A DNA stretch of 64,000 nt from an uncultured Aquimarina sp. (GCA_947498705.1 CANMLW010000016.1:1-64000); one strand, 5' to 3'. Shown: positions 26,899-36,546, numbered from the stretch's first letter. Numbers and translations are program-made. The notes: a model not told the origin generated them from the sequence alone.

Positions 26899-26906
26899 CA
26901 AATATA
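26899..26906 (-). promoter_or_regulatory. -7 box of rpsO
   Basis: Minus strand TATATTTG, exact TAnnTTTG match, 57 bp upstream of the rpsO ATG; room for an S15-binding leader. Confidence 0.55.
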
Positions 26907-27010
26907 CTGTTTTTTGATTAAGAATCACTTTTTATTAGAAAAATAAACTTTTTGGTTAAACCTTTTGAAAAAAAATGAATCCAAGTAAGATAACGTTAAA
27001 ATTTAACACT

Positions 27011-27835
27011 ATGAAAAACTACATTTTAAGAATTAGTACAACAATGTTTCTTATCCTTATTTTAATAGCTTGTAATAAGGATGAAACGAATGAAAGTTTG
27101 ACAGATGCCATTGATCTGGATGAAGCTAATTTTACTGCAAAAGTAGATACTGCCACAGAAGTACTTAGTGATACGTTTTTGCAAGTTTATGAATCTGAGG
27201 AAAATCTTGCGAAAAGCCCTGTTCATCCTTACTTGCCAGATTGTGCAACAATAATTGTTGAGATTACTAATGCCTCTAAAGAAGTTACTATTGATTTTGG
27301 GTCAGAAGGATGTGATGTAAGAGGTCATTTAATCAAAGGGAAACTCAATATGTCATATGCAGCAAGCTTTGAAGCAGAGACCTTGGTTATAAATTATGAT
27401 TTGGAAGATTTTTTTATTGATGATATTCAGTTTTCGGGATCTAAAACGGTGACACGTCAAAAAATGAATGATAACGGTAATCCACAATATACTATGGAGT
27501 TGGATTTGAACATAACCTTTGAAGATGGAACGGTGGCATCAAGAAAAGGAACTAAAACCCGCGAATGGATAGAAGGAGCCCTAAATGGTAATTGGGGGGA
27601 TAATGTTTTTCTTATTTCAGGATCTTGGGAAACCAATTTTGTAAACGGAAATACGCATAGTACAACTATTATAACACCATTGCGCAGGGAAGCTAGTTGT
27701 AGATTCTTGGTGAGTGGAGTAGTAGATCTGGTAAGAACCAATTATACAGGGACATTAAATTATGGCGATGGAATGTGTGATAATATAGCATTGTTTATAA
27801 ATGAAGAAGGGGAGGAAAGAGAAATTAAGTTGTAG
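27011..27835 (+). CDS. Hypothetical lipoprotein
   Basis: 274 residues from the ATG at 27011. An upstream in-frame ATG at 26975 would put 12 charged residues before the signal peptide, so the later start is preferred. SPII signal with lipobox LIAC (Cys about 22). The mature part is beta-rich and acidic early on (DAIDLDEANFTAK), with CATIIVEITNASKEVTIDFGSEGCD and a C-terminal SCRFLVSGVVDLVRTNYTGTLNYGDGMCDN. Four conserved-looking cysteines could pair. Similar lipoproteins occur across Flavobacteriaceae without known function. Divergent from rpsO and isolated by terminators. Confidence 0.75.
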   Translation: MKNYILRISTTMFLILILIACNKDETNESLTDAIDLDEANFTAKVDTATEVLSDTFLQVYESEENLAKSPVHPYLPDCATIIVEITNASKEVTIDFGSEGCDVRGHLIKGKLNMSYAASFEAETLVINYDLEDFFIDDIQFSGSKTVTRQKMNDNGNPQYTMELDLNITFEDGTVASRKGTKTREWIEGALNGNWGDNVFLISGSWETNFVNGNTHSTTIITPLRREASCRFLVSGVVDLVRTNYTGTLNYGDGMCDNIALFINEEGEEREIKL

Positions 27836-27858
27836 TTCTTTGTTGAGTATTATTCAAT

Positions 27859-27891
27859 AAAAAAAGCCTTTCTATTTAGAAAGGCTTTTTT
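27859..27891. terminator. Bidirectional terminator
   Basis: AAAAAAGCCTTTCT-ATTT-AGAAAGGCTTTTTT between the convergent lipoprotein and accD genes. Confidence 0.9.
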
Positions 27892-27908
27892 GTTATATGA
27901 TCGATTAT

Positions 27909-28766
27909 TTAATTTGAAAGTGGTCTGTTTAAGATCAAATTCAAATACAAATTTATCTTTTGTTTCAACTCATGTCTTGGTGTGATGAAATCCAAAAAGC
28001 CATGTTCTTTTAGAAATTCTGCCGTTTGGAATCCTTCAGGTAGTTCTTTTCCTGTAGTGTCCCTAACTACTCTAGGACCTGCAAAACCAATTAAAGCACC
28101 TGGTTCTGCAATGTTAATATCTCCTAACATAGCAAATGAAGCGGTAGTACCCCCTGTAGTTGGGTCGGTACATAACGATACATAAGGAATTCCAGCATCT
28201 GCCAATTGCGCTAGTTTGGCAGAAGTTTTGGCAAGCTGCATTAATGATAATGCTGCTTCCATCATACGAGCACCTCCTGATTTAGAAATGATCATCAAAG
28301 GAACTTTGTGTTTTAGCGAATAATCTGCTGCTCTTGCAATTTTTTCACCTACAACGCTTCCCATAGAACCACCGATAAAAGAAAAATCCATACATGCCAC
28401 TACCAAATCATTTCCATTTGATTTTCCTACTGCGGTACGAATTGCATCTTTTAGGTTTGTTTTTTCCTGAGCTTCCTTTAGTCTGTCAACATATTTCTTT
28501 TTATCCTCGAACTTAAGGGGATCCTTTGAGCTAAGGTTTTTGTCTAATTCCTTATACTTATTATCATCAAATAAGATTTCAAAATATTCTTTACTACCTA
28601 TTCTAACATGATAACCATCCTCTGGACTTACATAGAAATTTTTTTCAAGCTGTTCTGCATCTACGATTTTTCCAGTTGGTGATTTGTACCAAAGGCCTTT
28701 TGGAACATCTTTTTTGTCCTCTGTTGGGGTTTGGATACCTTTTTGTGTTCTTTTAAACCAAGCCAT
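27909..28766 (-). CDS. accD: Acetyl-CoA carboxylase carboxyltransferase subunit beta, zinc-finger cysteines lost
   Basis: 285 residues. With AccA it moves CO2 from carboxybiotin to acetyl-CoA, the first step of fatty acid synthesis. The crotonase-like core is clear: VVACMDFSFIGGSMGSVVGEK, MISKSGGARMMEAALSLMQ, SLCTDPTTGGTTASFAMLGD and EPGALIGFAGPRVV. The N-terminal zinc-ribbon position reads WYKSPTGKIVDAEQLEK then YVSPEDGYHVRI. The two CPxC knuckles of E. coli AccD are SPTG and SPED here, so all four zinc ligands are gone. This variant is known in flavobacteria. It is 52 bp downstream of fbaA on the same strand. Confidence 0.95.
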   Translation of the reverse strand: MAWFKRTQKGIQTPTEDKKDVPKGLWYKSPTGKIVDAEQLEKNFYVSPEDGYHVRIGSKEYFEILFDDNKYKELDKNLSSKDPLKFEDKKKYVDRLKEAQEKTNLKDAIRTAVGKSNGNDLVVACMDFSFIGGSMGSVVGEKIARAADYSLKHKVPLMIISKSGGARMMEAALSLMQLAKTSAKLAQLADAGIPYVSLCTDPTTGGTTASFAMLGDINIAEPGALIGFAGPRVVRDTTGKELPEGFQTAEFLKEHGFLDFITPRHELKQKINLYLNLILNRPLSN

Positions 28767-28818
28767 ATTGTTTGTATATTAAAATCTGGAATCTTATTTA
28801 AAGACTTCAGTTTTGGTT

Positions 28819-29886
28819 CTATAATGTGTTTACATTATTTAAATCTTCAAAAGCTTTTTTAAGTCGGGTCTTGAAAGTTACTTCCCCTTCTCTTAACCAC
28901 TTTCTTGGGTCATAATATTTTTTGTTAGGTTCTTCAGAACCTTCTGGATTACCTATTTGTGTTTTTAGATACTCGATTTTGGTATTCATGTAATCACGAA
29001 TCCCTTCATTAAATGCAAACTGAAGATCAGTGTCGATATTCATTTTGATAACTCCATATCCAATAGCTTCTCTAATTTCTTCTAGAGTAGATCCACTACC
29101 TCCATGAAAAACAAAGTCAATATGATTAGATTCTACATTGTATTTTTCTGAAATAAACTCCTGAGAATTTTTAAGGATTTTCGGAGTTAATTTTACATTT
29201 CCTGGCTTATATACCCCATGTACGTTCCCAAAAGCAGCAGCTACAGTAAACTTATCACTTACTTTACTTAGCTCTTCATAAGCATAAGCAACTTCTTCTG
29301 GTTGTGTATATAATTTAGAATCATCTACATCTGTATTGTCAACTCCATCCTCTTCACCACCTGTGATTCCTAGTTCTATTTCAAGTGTCATACCGATCTT
29401 ACTCATGCGATCTAGGTATGATTTACAAATATCAATATTTTCTTCTATAGGCTCTTCTGATAAGTCAATCATATGCGAGCTATACAGAGGTTTTCCTGTC
29501 TCTTTAAAAAACTTTTCTCCTTCATCTAATAAGCCGTCAATCCAAGGTAATAGTTTTTTAGCACAGTGATCGGTGTGTAGTATTACAGGTACACCATATG
29601 CTTCTGCCATTAAGTGAATGTGCTTGGCACCTGCAACAGCACCAGCTATGGCTGCTTTTTGGTTTTCATTTGATAAGCCTTTTCCGGCATTAAATTGTGC
29701 TCCACCGTTTGAGAATTGAATAATTACAGGCGAGTTAATTTCTGCAGCTGTTTCTAAAACTGCATTAATCGAATTAGAACCGATTACATTAACTGCAGGT
29801 AAAGCAAAAGCTTTTTCTTTAGCATATTTAAATATAGCTTGCACTTCGTCTCCTGTAGCAACCCCTGGTTTGATGTTGTGACTCAT
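28819..29886 (-). CDS. fbaA: Class II fructose-bisphosphate aldolase
   Basis: 355 residues, the class IIA length. Zn2+-dependent cleavage of fructose 1,6-bisphosphate to DHAP and G3P. Seen: ALPAVNVIGSNSINAVLE, HTDHCAKKLLPWIDG (catalytic Asp and zinc His), MTLEIELGITGGEEDG (monovalent cation and loop), ANFGNVHG-type AAFGNVHGVYKPG (zinc His), DFVFHGGSGST (zinc His and phosphate loop) and KMNIDTDLQFAF. Likely co-transcribed with accD. Confidence 0.97.
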   Translation of the reverse strand: MSHNIKPGVATGDEVQAIFKYAKEKAFALPAVNVIGSNSINAVLETAAEINSPVIIQFSNGGAQFNAGKGLSNENQKAAIAGAVAGAKHIHLMAEAYGVPVILHTDHCAKKLLPWIDGLLDEGEKFFKETGKPLYSSHMIDLSEEPIEENIDICKSYLDRMSKIGMTLEIELGITGGEEDGVDNTDVDDSKLYTQPEEVAYAYEELSKVSDKFTVAAAFGNVHGVYKPGNVKLTPKILKNSQEFISEKYNVESNHIDFVFHGGSGSTLEEIREAIGYGVIKMNIDTDLQFAFNEGIRDYMNTKIEYLKTQIGNPEGSEEPNKKYYDPRKWLREGEVTFKTRLKKAFEDLNNVNTL

Positions 29887-29911
29887 AATTTAGTTTTGGT
29901 TTATAAGGCTA

Positions 29912-29919
29912 CAAAAATA
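29912..29919 (-). promoter_or_regulatory. -7 box of fbaA
   Basis: Minus strand TATTTTTG, 26 bp upstream of the fbaA ATG; matches TAnnTTTG. Confidence 0.5.
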
Positions 29920-30096
29920 GTAAAATTATACTGAAACCTAAACCATAAAAAAATAGCTTTGTAACTTATATAGCTATGATAATTTATACCCTTTAATATT
30001 TAGAATTACGTGATAAAACATGCTTTTTTTTCAAAATATATAAATATGACTGCATGATTATCTTTACAAGAAAGTAGTTAAGTTGTTGATATATGG

Positions 30097-32676
30097 TTAA
30101 AAAGGATAGTTAATTCCAAAATTATAAACAGCTTCAGAGAAATTATACTTTTTGAACCACCTATTGTCTTCGTCACTAGCCGGGTTAAAAGTTTTAAATC
30201 CAATATCGAGGCGTAATACAAAGAAGTTGAAATCATAACGAAAACCGAAACCACTTCCTACAGTGATTTCTTGTAGATCGTCCAAGCCAGAGAAAACGGC
30301 ATCTTCATCTTCGATGTTATCTAACACATTCCAGATGTTACCGGCATCAATAAACAATGCTCCATGAAGCGCTCCTAATACATTAAACCTGTATTCTCCA
30401 TTTAATGCAATTTTCATATTGGCTTCATTAAACTGATCTTTACCTCCAGTACTTCCTGGGCCAAGGCCATAAACTACCCATGCACGATTGTCATTAGGAC
30501 CTCCTCCAAAAAAACTTCGAGCAAACGGGATATTATTAGCGTTCCCAAAAGGAAGTGCAATTCCACCAAAGGCCCTGAAAGCAATAACACTTTTTCTTCC
30601 TAGATCCCAGTGTTTTATATAGTCTAATTCTGCTTTCACATATTGAGAAAATTCTACTCCAAAAATTTCAAAACGGTCATTTTCATTTTTCTTTAAGTTC
30701 GTCAAATTAGAAATAGTAGTTAATACATTACCTGCAAGTTCGATCTTTGCTTTAAATCTTGAATAGTCTTCGTCATAAAGATTTTCTCTATTATTTTTTG
30801 TAAAACTATAATTAGATGCAAAAATAAGATTGTCTTCGGTTAGCCTTACTTTTCTTTCATCAATATCTTTGATTTCCTGTATTTGATCCGGAGTTAAATT
30901 TGAGTTAGTTTCTGACCCTAATGTTTGTGCAATAAAACCATTTGCACCATCTGGAATACGTAAAGCAACATTGTTTATGTTTGGTTCTTCATTTGCAGGT
31001 TGCAAAAAGAACGAAGAACTGGGGTCAAGTACTTGCAGTGCAATGTCATTTAGTCTATTGTAGGATACATTATATATATTAAAGTAATTACTGGTGTTTA
31101 AATTCCTAACATATTGCGTATTGATAATATCTATTTGATGTGATAAGATGTTGCTTGGTTTCCATCTGTAATTAAAAACCCCTGTTGCATTTTGTTTATC
31201 CAAACCTATATTTTGCTGGATGTTTGTCCCGAAAATAAGGTTGGTTGTTGGAGACATGTGTTTGGGGATAAGCTTATTTACATTGAGAGGGAAAAGTATT
31301 TTAGGAAACGATAGTTTTACATCAGTACCTACCTCTGATATGTTAAAGAATTTTTCACCCCCGTCTACTGCATCACTAGATGATCCGATACTACCACGGG
31401 CAGATATTTCTAAAATTTCTGCACCTCTAAAAACATTCCTTATTAATAAAGAGCCACCAAAACCAATTCCGAATGCTTGGATACTAGAAGTAGAAACATC
31501 AAAATCTATGTTAGTGCTGTATTTTTTTTTGGGTGTAAGTAATATATTAGCAATAAGGCTCTTTCCTGTAGGGTCTTTTGGGTCGGTATTGTATCTAATA
31601 TTGGGGTATTTAAAAGCTCTAAGATTATTAATCTGATTGTAAGTAAATGTTCGGTCTTTATCTTTAAATATTTCACCAGGAGTGATAAGTACCGCATTTG
31701 TGATGGCTTTTTTTGTGTAATTAATCTTATCAAATCCATAGATGGAATATCCTTTATAGAAAGCAGTATCTTTAGGAGTTTTATTTCGATTTTGAAATGT
31801 GTAATCTGTAAAAATATTAACCTTACTTACTTTGTGAACTTTAAAAGGGATTTTGGCTACAGAATCTCCAGATGTAACGGTTCTGTTTTTAATAAGTAAG
31901 TTTAGATTCACTTTGTGGTCTGTATTTACTGTATCGGCATCAAATTTTATAAATTCTTTTTCAAAATTATATAATCCAGAGTTTCTGTAAAGCGATGTTA
32001 ATCGGTCTCGTTCTGTTTCAATATCTAGCGTTTTAAATTGCTTTCCTTTTATAATTAAAGATTTTTCTGAATTATATTTGTAAATAGAATCGGCAACACG
32101 AGATTCTATTTTGGTGCGTAACGAGTCAATTATATAAGGATCCCTTAGTGTAATATGATAATCTACAGAAGCCTTTTTATTGTTTTTTGTATTGATTTTA
32201 TAGGCTGTTTCAACATTAAACCAACCATTATTCCAGAAATAAGCTTGCAGTTGTTTTGTAGAACGTTTTATTTTGGATTCATCTATGATAGAAGGAGACT
32301 CTCCTGTGCTTCTAATCCAATCATTGATTCCGGATAATCCAACCCCCAATCTGTCTACCTGTTTTTTAGAAAGTAAATTTGTGATTCTCTTTTTTCGATT
32401 CGGTTTTCGGTGTAACCAATCTTGGTATAAAGAATCTTGATCTACTGATGCAAGATTATAAAGATGAAGACGAATAGGAATACCTAATAATTTTGTGTTA
32501 GGTTTTAAGTGTAACAGATTGTATATTTTAGAATCCTTGCTTAGGGTACTATCAATAAAAACCTGATTCTTATCTAATAAATATTCCTGCTCAGGAACTC
32601 TTTTTACCGCATCACATGAAAATAAAAAAGTGGTGATTAAGGTAATTAATAATATTTTTGTCTGAAAATGTTTCAA
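30097..32676 (-). CDS. BamA/TamA-family outer-membrane assembly protein, lipoprotein form
   Basis: 859 residues. The signal peptide ends in lipobox LFSC, so the N-terminus is probably lipidated, as often in Bacteroidota TamA-like proteins (TamL). Residues about 25-400 contain POTRA-like units (FKTLDIETERDRLTSLYRNSGLYNFEKE is split; KINYTKKAITNAVLI, DRTFTYNQINNLRAFKYPN). About 420-859 is the 16-strand surface-antigen barrel, with FARSFFGGGPNDNRAW near the substrate-gate loop and a terminal strand ending in NFGINYPF. Predicted to insert outer-membrane proteins. Divergent from the SpoU methyltransferase gene with only a 37-bp gap. Confidence 0.88.
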   Translation of the reverse strand: MKHFQTKILLITLITTFLFSCDAVKRVPEQEYLLDKNQVFIDSTLSKDSKIYNLLHLKPNTKLLGIPIRLHLYNLASVDQDSLYQDWLHRKPNRKKRITNLLSKKQVDRLGVGLSGINDWIRSTGESPSIIDESKIKRSTKQLQAYFWNNGWFNVETAYKINTKNNKKASVDYHITLRDPYIIDSLRTKIESRVADSIYKYNSEKSLIIKGKQFKTLDIETERDRLTSLYRNSGLYNFEKEFIKFDADTVNTDHKVNLNLLIKNRTVTSGDSVAKIPFKVHKVSKVNIFTDYTFQNRNKTPKDTAFYKGYSIYGFDKINYTKKAITNAVLITPGEIFKDKDRTFTYNQINNLRAFKYPNIRYNTDPKDPTGKSLIANILLTPKKKYSTNIDFDVSTSSIQAFGIGFGGSLLIRNVFRGAEILEISARGSIGSSSDAVDGGEKFFNISEVGTDVKLSFPKILFPLNVNKLIPKHMSPTTNLIFGTNIQQNIGLDKQNATGVFNYRWKPSNILSHQIDIINTQYVRNLNTSNYFNIYNVSYNRLNDIALQVLDPSSSFFLQPANEEPNINNVALRIPDGANGFIAQTLGSETNSNLTPDQIQEIKDIDERKVRLTEDNLIFASNYSFTKNNRENLYDEDYSRFKAKIELAGNVLTTISNLTNLKKNENDRFEIFGVEFSQYVKAELDYIKHWDLGRKSVIAFRAFGGIALPFGNANNIPFARSFFGGGPNDNRAWVVYGLGPGSTGGKDQFNEANMKIALNGEYRFNVLGALHGALFIDAGNIWNVLDNIEDEDAVFSGLDDLQEITVGSGFGFRYDFNFFVLRLDIGFKTFNPASDEDNRWFKKYNFSEAVYNFGINYPF

Positions 32677-32713
32677 TCCTTACTTATTATTGATCCAAAA
32701 ATACACTATTTGT

Positions 32714-33448
32714 ATGGTTAGCAAAAACCAAAAGAAGTTAATAAAGAGTTTATATCAAAAAAAATACCGAAAACAACATGGGATGTTTGTTGCAGAGGGT
32801 AAAAAAGTAATTTGTGAGTTTATTTATGCTGGTTTAAAACTACATTCTCTTTTTACTATTGATAACGGTGCTTTTGAAGTAGAATCAAAACTAGAGTTTG
32901 AGGTTACTCAAAATGAATTAAAGCAACTAAGTTTTTTAGCAACTCCTCAGGTTGCTTTAGCTGTATTTTATATGCCTCTAAAAAACGTAATGTCTCAAGA
33001 AGGATTAATTCTTGCGTTAGATGATGTTAGAGACCCGGGTAATTTGGGTACTATCATACGTTTATGTGATTGGTTTGGTGTTAAAAACCTGGTTTGCTCT
33101 TTAAAAACAGTTGATTGTTATAATCCAAAAGTTGTACAGGCTACAATGGGTTCTCTCACAAGGGTTCATGTAGTTTATACAGATTTGGAAAAGTTTTTAC
33201 AAGAAAAAAAATCAACTATAAATGTTTTCGGAACTTTTATGGAAGGAAATTCTCTTTATAAAGAATCATTACCAGAAAATGGAATTATTGTAATGGGTAA
33301 TGAAGCAAACGGTATTTCTGATACCATAGAAAAATTTGTGGATACTAAAATAACAATCCCTCGATTTGGATTGGATCAGAAAACAGAAAGCCTTAATGTA
33401 GCTACAGCAACGGCTATTACACTAAGTGAGTTTAAAAGACGTGGGTAA
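32714..33448 (+). CDS. TrmH/SpoU-family RNA 2'-O-methyltransferase
   Basis: 244 residues from the ATG at 32714; a TTG at 32690 is in frame but would leave only 13 bp for two divergent promoters. N-terminal substrate-binding domain about 1-95 (RKQHGMFVAEGKKVICEFI). SPOUT knot: motif 1 LALDDVRDPGNLGTIIR, motif 2 GIIVMGNEANGIS, motif 3 ITIPRFGLDQKTESLNVATATAI (the variant Q-K-T-E-S-L-N is typical). It methylates rRNA or tRNA with SAM; the target nucleotide is not resolvable from sequence. Confidence 0.9.
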   Translation: MVSKNQKKLIKSLYQKKYRKQHGMFVAEGKKVICEFIYAGLKLHSLFTIDNGAFEVESKLEFEVTQNELKQLSFLATPQVALAVFYMPLKNVMSQEGLILALDDVRDPGNLGTIIRLCDWFGVKNLVCSLKTVDCYNPKVVQATMGSLTRVHVVYTDLEKFLQEKKSTINVFGTFMEGNSLYKESLPENGIIVMGNEANGISDTIEKFVDTKITIPRFGLDQKTESLNVATATAITLSEFKRRG

Positions 33449-33461
33449 AAAAGAGATGTTT

Positions 33462-34169
33462 TTACTGAAATGTAAAATTAATAAATATCCCTCTTGATGA
33501 CATCTTATCTATGGTAGATGTATAAGGACTATTAGGGTCATTATCTCGTACCAATTCGTCAGACATTGCAAATACGCCACGTATTGAAGGAGTAAATTTA
33601 AAGTAGTATAGATAGAGATCAATCCCAAAACCTATTTCAAAATAATTGGCATTGGTTTTCATTCTAAATTGGCCTGCACTGTTATCTTCGGGGTTTTTTT
33701 CATTACTCGATAAATTAATAGATCTTGAGATCCCACCAACTATAAAAGGTTTGATATTATTAATTCTTTTTGTAGATACTTTTAGCAAAAGTGGAAGATG
33801 TACATAGGTAGATTTTACTTCTCTTAATGATTCAAATTCTGTGGTAAACTGTGGATCAGTAAATCGTAAATTTCTAGTGTTAAAAGTAACAACAGGTTCG
33901 AATCTAAGGTCTAAATAATCGTTTATTCTCATATTTCCTAAGAGACCTACGGTAAAACCCATTGATTCATTGTGATCGATGTCTACAGCAGAGGCATTAG
34001 CATCATAATCAAAATTAAAATCATAGAAGTTAAATCCTAAGATATATCCATAGCTAAATCTTGGTTTGTCAAAATTCTGAAGGTTTTGAACCTTTTCTTT
34101 AGAAAACAATTGTGCACACAAATTTTGAGTGCATAATACGATAACAATTAAGATAAGTAATCTTTTCAT
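33462..34169 (-). CDS. porT: Type IX secretion protein PorT/SprT
   Basis: 235 residues. Signal peptide (CTQNLCAQ) then an eight-strand outer-membrane beta-barrel (YILGFNFYDFNFDYD, VGLLGNMRINDYLDLRFEP, YVHLPLLLKV, FEIGFGIDLYLYYFKFTPS). The sequence and the position immediately next to ubiE match SprT/PorT of gliding flavobacteria, a component needed for T9SS export. Downstream of ubiE on the same strand with an 86-bp gap. With the plug protein at 53.4 kb it shows a working T9SS, consistent with the cargo genes in this window. Confidence 0.88.
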   Translation of the reverse strand: MKRLLILIVIVLCTQNLCAQLFSKEKVQNLQNFDKPRFSYGYILGFNFYDFNFDYDANASAVDIDHNESMGFTVGLLGNMRINDYLDLRFEPVVTFNTRNLRFTDPQFTTEFESLREVKSTYVHLPLLLKVSTKRINNIKPFIVGGISRSINLSSNEKNPEDNSAGQFRMKTNANYFEIGFGIDLYLYYFKFTPSIRGVFAMSDELVRDNDPNSPYTSTIDKMSSRGIFINFTFQ

Positions 34170-34255
34170 CTAAATTAAAATTAACCTTTGTTCGATTAAC
34201 ACCCTTCATTAAAGCAGTTCATATATGTACTACCCGAATAATTTGTGTTACTATA

Positions 34256-34984
34256 TTATTTTGTGGCTGTATAAATTGTCGCAACACCAAAAGTCTGAGG
34301 GGTATCCCTGACATCTATAAACCCAATTTTTTTCAAAATATTGTTGAAAGCTTCTCCATAAGGAAATGCTGCAGCACTTTTACTTAGATACGAATATGCT
34401 GATTTATCCTTAGAAAATAACTTCCCTATAAGGGGTAAAATTTTTGTTGAATATACTTTGAATCCCTGTTTATAAGGGGTTTTTGTAGGTAAAGAAGTTT
34501 CTAAAACAACAAAAACACCTCCTGGTCTAAGGACTCTAAAAATTTCGGAAAGACCTTTTTCAAGATTTTCGAAATTTCTAACACCAAATGCTACTGTAAT
34601 TGCGTCAAAATAATTATCCTGATAGGGTAGATTTTCACTATCTCCTTGCACCATTGTAATAACAGGGCTTAGGTTATTGGCAGCAATCTTTTGTTTTCCA
34701 ATTTCTAACATTCCAGTAGAAATATCCAAACCAATAATTTCTTTAGCACCTGTTTTTGAAAGCGTAATAGCAAGATCTCCTGTTCCTGTAGCTACATCCA
34801 GAATTCTATTAGGTTTAGAGTTTCCTACAAACTTAACTACTTTTTTACGCCACTTCACATCAATACCAAACGAGATTACTCTATTTAGACCATCATAATC
34901 CCCAGAGATGGTATCAAACATCTGGGTTACCTGTTCTTTTTTGGACTTTGTCTTATCTGTATAAGGAGTTATGTTCTCTGACAT
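34256..34984 (-). CDS. ubiE: Bifunctional demethylmenaquinone/ubiquinone methyltransferase
   Basis: 242 residues. SAM-dependent C-methylation of demethylmenaquinone, the last step to menaquinone, the quinone reduced by Nqr in this phylum. UbiE signatures: MFDTISGDYDGLNRVISFGID, ILDVATGTGDLAI (SAM loop), ITMVQGDSENLPY, DAITVAFGVRNFEN and VFVVLETSLP. Upstream of porT. Confidence 0.96.
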   Translation of the reverse strand: MSENITPYTDKTKSKKEQVTQMFDTISGDYDGLNRVISFGIDVKWRKKVVKFVGNSKPNRILDVATGTGDLAITLSKTGAKEIIGLDISTGMLEIGKQKIAANNLSPVITMVQGDSENLPYQDNYFDAITVAFGVRNFENLEKGLSEIFRVLRPGGVFVVLETSLPTKTPYKQGFKVYSTKILPLIGKLFSKDKSAYSYLSKSAAAFPYGEAFNNILKKIGFIDVRDTPQTFGVATIYTATK

Positions 34985-34999
34985 TCAAAAAAATTTAGG

Positions 35000-35007
35000 C
35001 AAATATA
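35000..35007 (-). promoter_or_regulatory. -7 box of ubiE-porT
   Basis: Minus strand TATATTTG, 16 bp from the ubiE ATG. Confidence 0.5.
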
Positions 35008-35085
35008 CATTTTTGAGTTTGATCCTCAGAATAGTTTTGAATTAAGTTAAAGGGAATCAAATTTTATCAGTTAATCAATTTACAC

Positions 35086-35093
35086 TATCTTTG
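35086..35093 (+). promoter_or_regulatory. -7 box of trkA-trkH
   Basis: TATCTTTG, exact TAnnTTTG, about 102 bp upstream of the trkA ATG. Confidence 0.5.
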
Positions 35094-35194
35094 TACACTT
35101 TTATATTTTAAGGTCTTATTTATTACCCTTTTTACGATAAGTTTCTGGCCTTGATTTGATTTTATCTTTAGATGGAAAACAATATACAAAACCA

Positions 35195-36544
35195 ATGAAA
35201 ATCATTATTGCCGGCGCAGGTGAGGTTGGATTTCATTTGGCGAAATTACTGTCCTTTGAATCACAGGATATTACACTTATAGATACAGATAAGGAATGCC
35301 TTAATTATGCCGATACTCATTTAGATATACGTGTAATTAAAGGAGATTCGACTTCAATAGCAATACTTAAAGAAGCTAGAGTAGAAAATGTCGATATGGT
35401 TATAAGTGTAACCTCTAGTGAAACTACAAATATTACAATATGCGTATTGGCCAAACAATTAGGGGCAAAACGTACTATTGCCAGAATTTCTAATACAGAG
35501 TTTATAGAAAATAAGGAAGAAGTAGGGTTTATTAAGTTTGGTATCGATGAATTGATCTCTCCAGAAGCGCTTGCTGCTAGCGAAATAGAACTACTCCTTA
35601 ATCAATCTGCATTTCATGATAGTTATGAGTTTGAAAATGGCGCGTTGACCATGGTAGGTACTACCTTGTTAAAAGAAGCATTGTTTGTAGGCAAGTCGGT
35701 TCGAGAAGCTGCAGAAGTTTTTCCAGAACTGCACTTTATGCCAATTGCAATTCAGCGTTTAGGAACCCAATACACACTTATACCTAGAGGAGACACGATT
35801 TTTAAAGAAGGTGATCAGGTATATTTTGTAACCTCTAAAGGAGGAGTTGAGGAGTTGTATAAACTTACTGGTAAGGTTAAAGAGGATATTAGAAATGTAA
35901 TGATCCTTGGAGGAAGTAAAATTGGATATAAAACCTCTAGAGACCTTTGTGATCATAAGTTTAGAGTAAAACTTATAGAAAAAGATAAAGAGAAAGCTTT
36001 TGATTTGGCAGATGAACTACCGGCCGCATTAATAATTAATGGAGACGGAAGAGATGTAGAGCTTTTGCAAGAAGAAGGTATTGATGATATGGATGCGTTT
36101 ATTGCAGTAACAGGTAATTCTGAAACGAACATCATGTCATGTCTGGTTGCAAAATCAAAAGGAATAAGAAAAACAATTGCACTGGTAGAGAATATGGATT
36201 ATTTTCATTTATCTCATTCTATCGGTATTGATACATTAATTAATAAAAAACTCCTGGCAGCCAATAATATATTTCGTTTTATAAGAAAAGGAGAAGTGGT
36301 GGCAATGACCAAGCTTAATAATATGAATGCCGAACTTCTGGAATTTATTGTTAAGCCAGATTCAGAAGTAAGTGATAACTTTATTAAAGACCTGGATTTT
36401 CCTCGTTCTGCAATTATTGCAGGTGTAATACGAGACGGAGATGGGATGATCCCTTTAGGAGATTTTTATATTCAGGCAGGGGATCGGGTAGTAGTATGCT
36501 GTTTGCCAAAATCTATTAAAAAAATAGAAAAACTTTTCTTATAG
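35195..36544 (+). CDS. trkA: Trk K+ uptake regulatory subunit TrkA
   Basis: 449 residues from the ATG at 35195 (a 5' TTG-started extension is rejected because MKIIIAGAGEVG is the family N-terminus). Two RCK units: first Rossmann fold 1-130 with GAGEVGFHLAKLL and the acidic strand end LIDTD, then TrkA-C about 140-220. The second Rossmann is about 230-360 (MILGGSKIGYKTSRDL, LIEKDKEK) and the second TrkA-C about 370-449 (AGDRVVVCCLP). It gates the TrkH channel in response to NAD(H)/ATP. trkH begins 2 bp after its stop. Confidence 0.95.
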   Translation: MKIIIAGAGEVGFHLAKLLSFESQDITLIDTDKECLNYADTHLDIRVIKGDSTSIAILKEARVENVDMVISVTSSETTNITICVLAKQLGAKRTIARISNTEFIENKEEVGFIKFGIDELISPEALAASEIELLLNQSAFHDSYEFENGALTMVGTTLLKEALFVGKSVREAAEVFPELHFMPIAIQRLGTQYTLIPRGDTIFKEGDQVYFVTSKGGVEELYKLTGKVKEDIRNVMILGGSKIGYKTSRDLCDHKFRVKLIEKDKEKAFDLADELPAALIINGDGRDVELLQEEGIDDMDAFIAVTGNSETNIMSCLVAKSKGIRKTIALVENMDYFHLSHSIGIDTLINKKLLAANNIFRFIRKGEVVAMTKLNNMNAELLEFIVKPDSEVSDNFIKDLDFPRSAIIAGVIRDGDGMIPLGDFYIQAGDRVVVCCLPKSIKKIEKLFL

Positions 36545-36546
36545 TA

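Noticed and set aside
31220..31636. Plus-strand frame of 138 codons
   Set aside because: Antisense to the TamA-like barrel gene.
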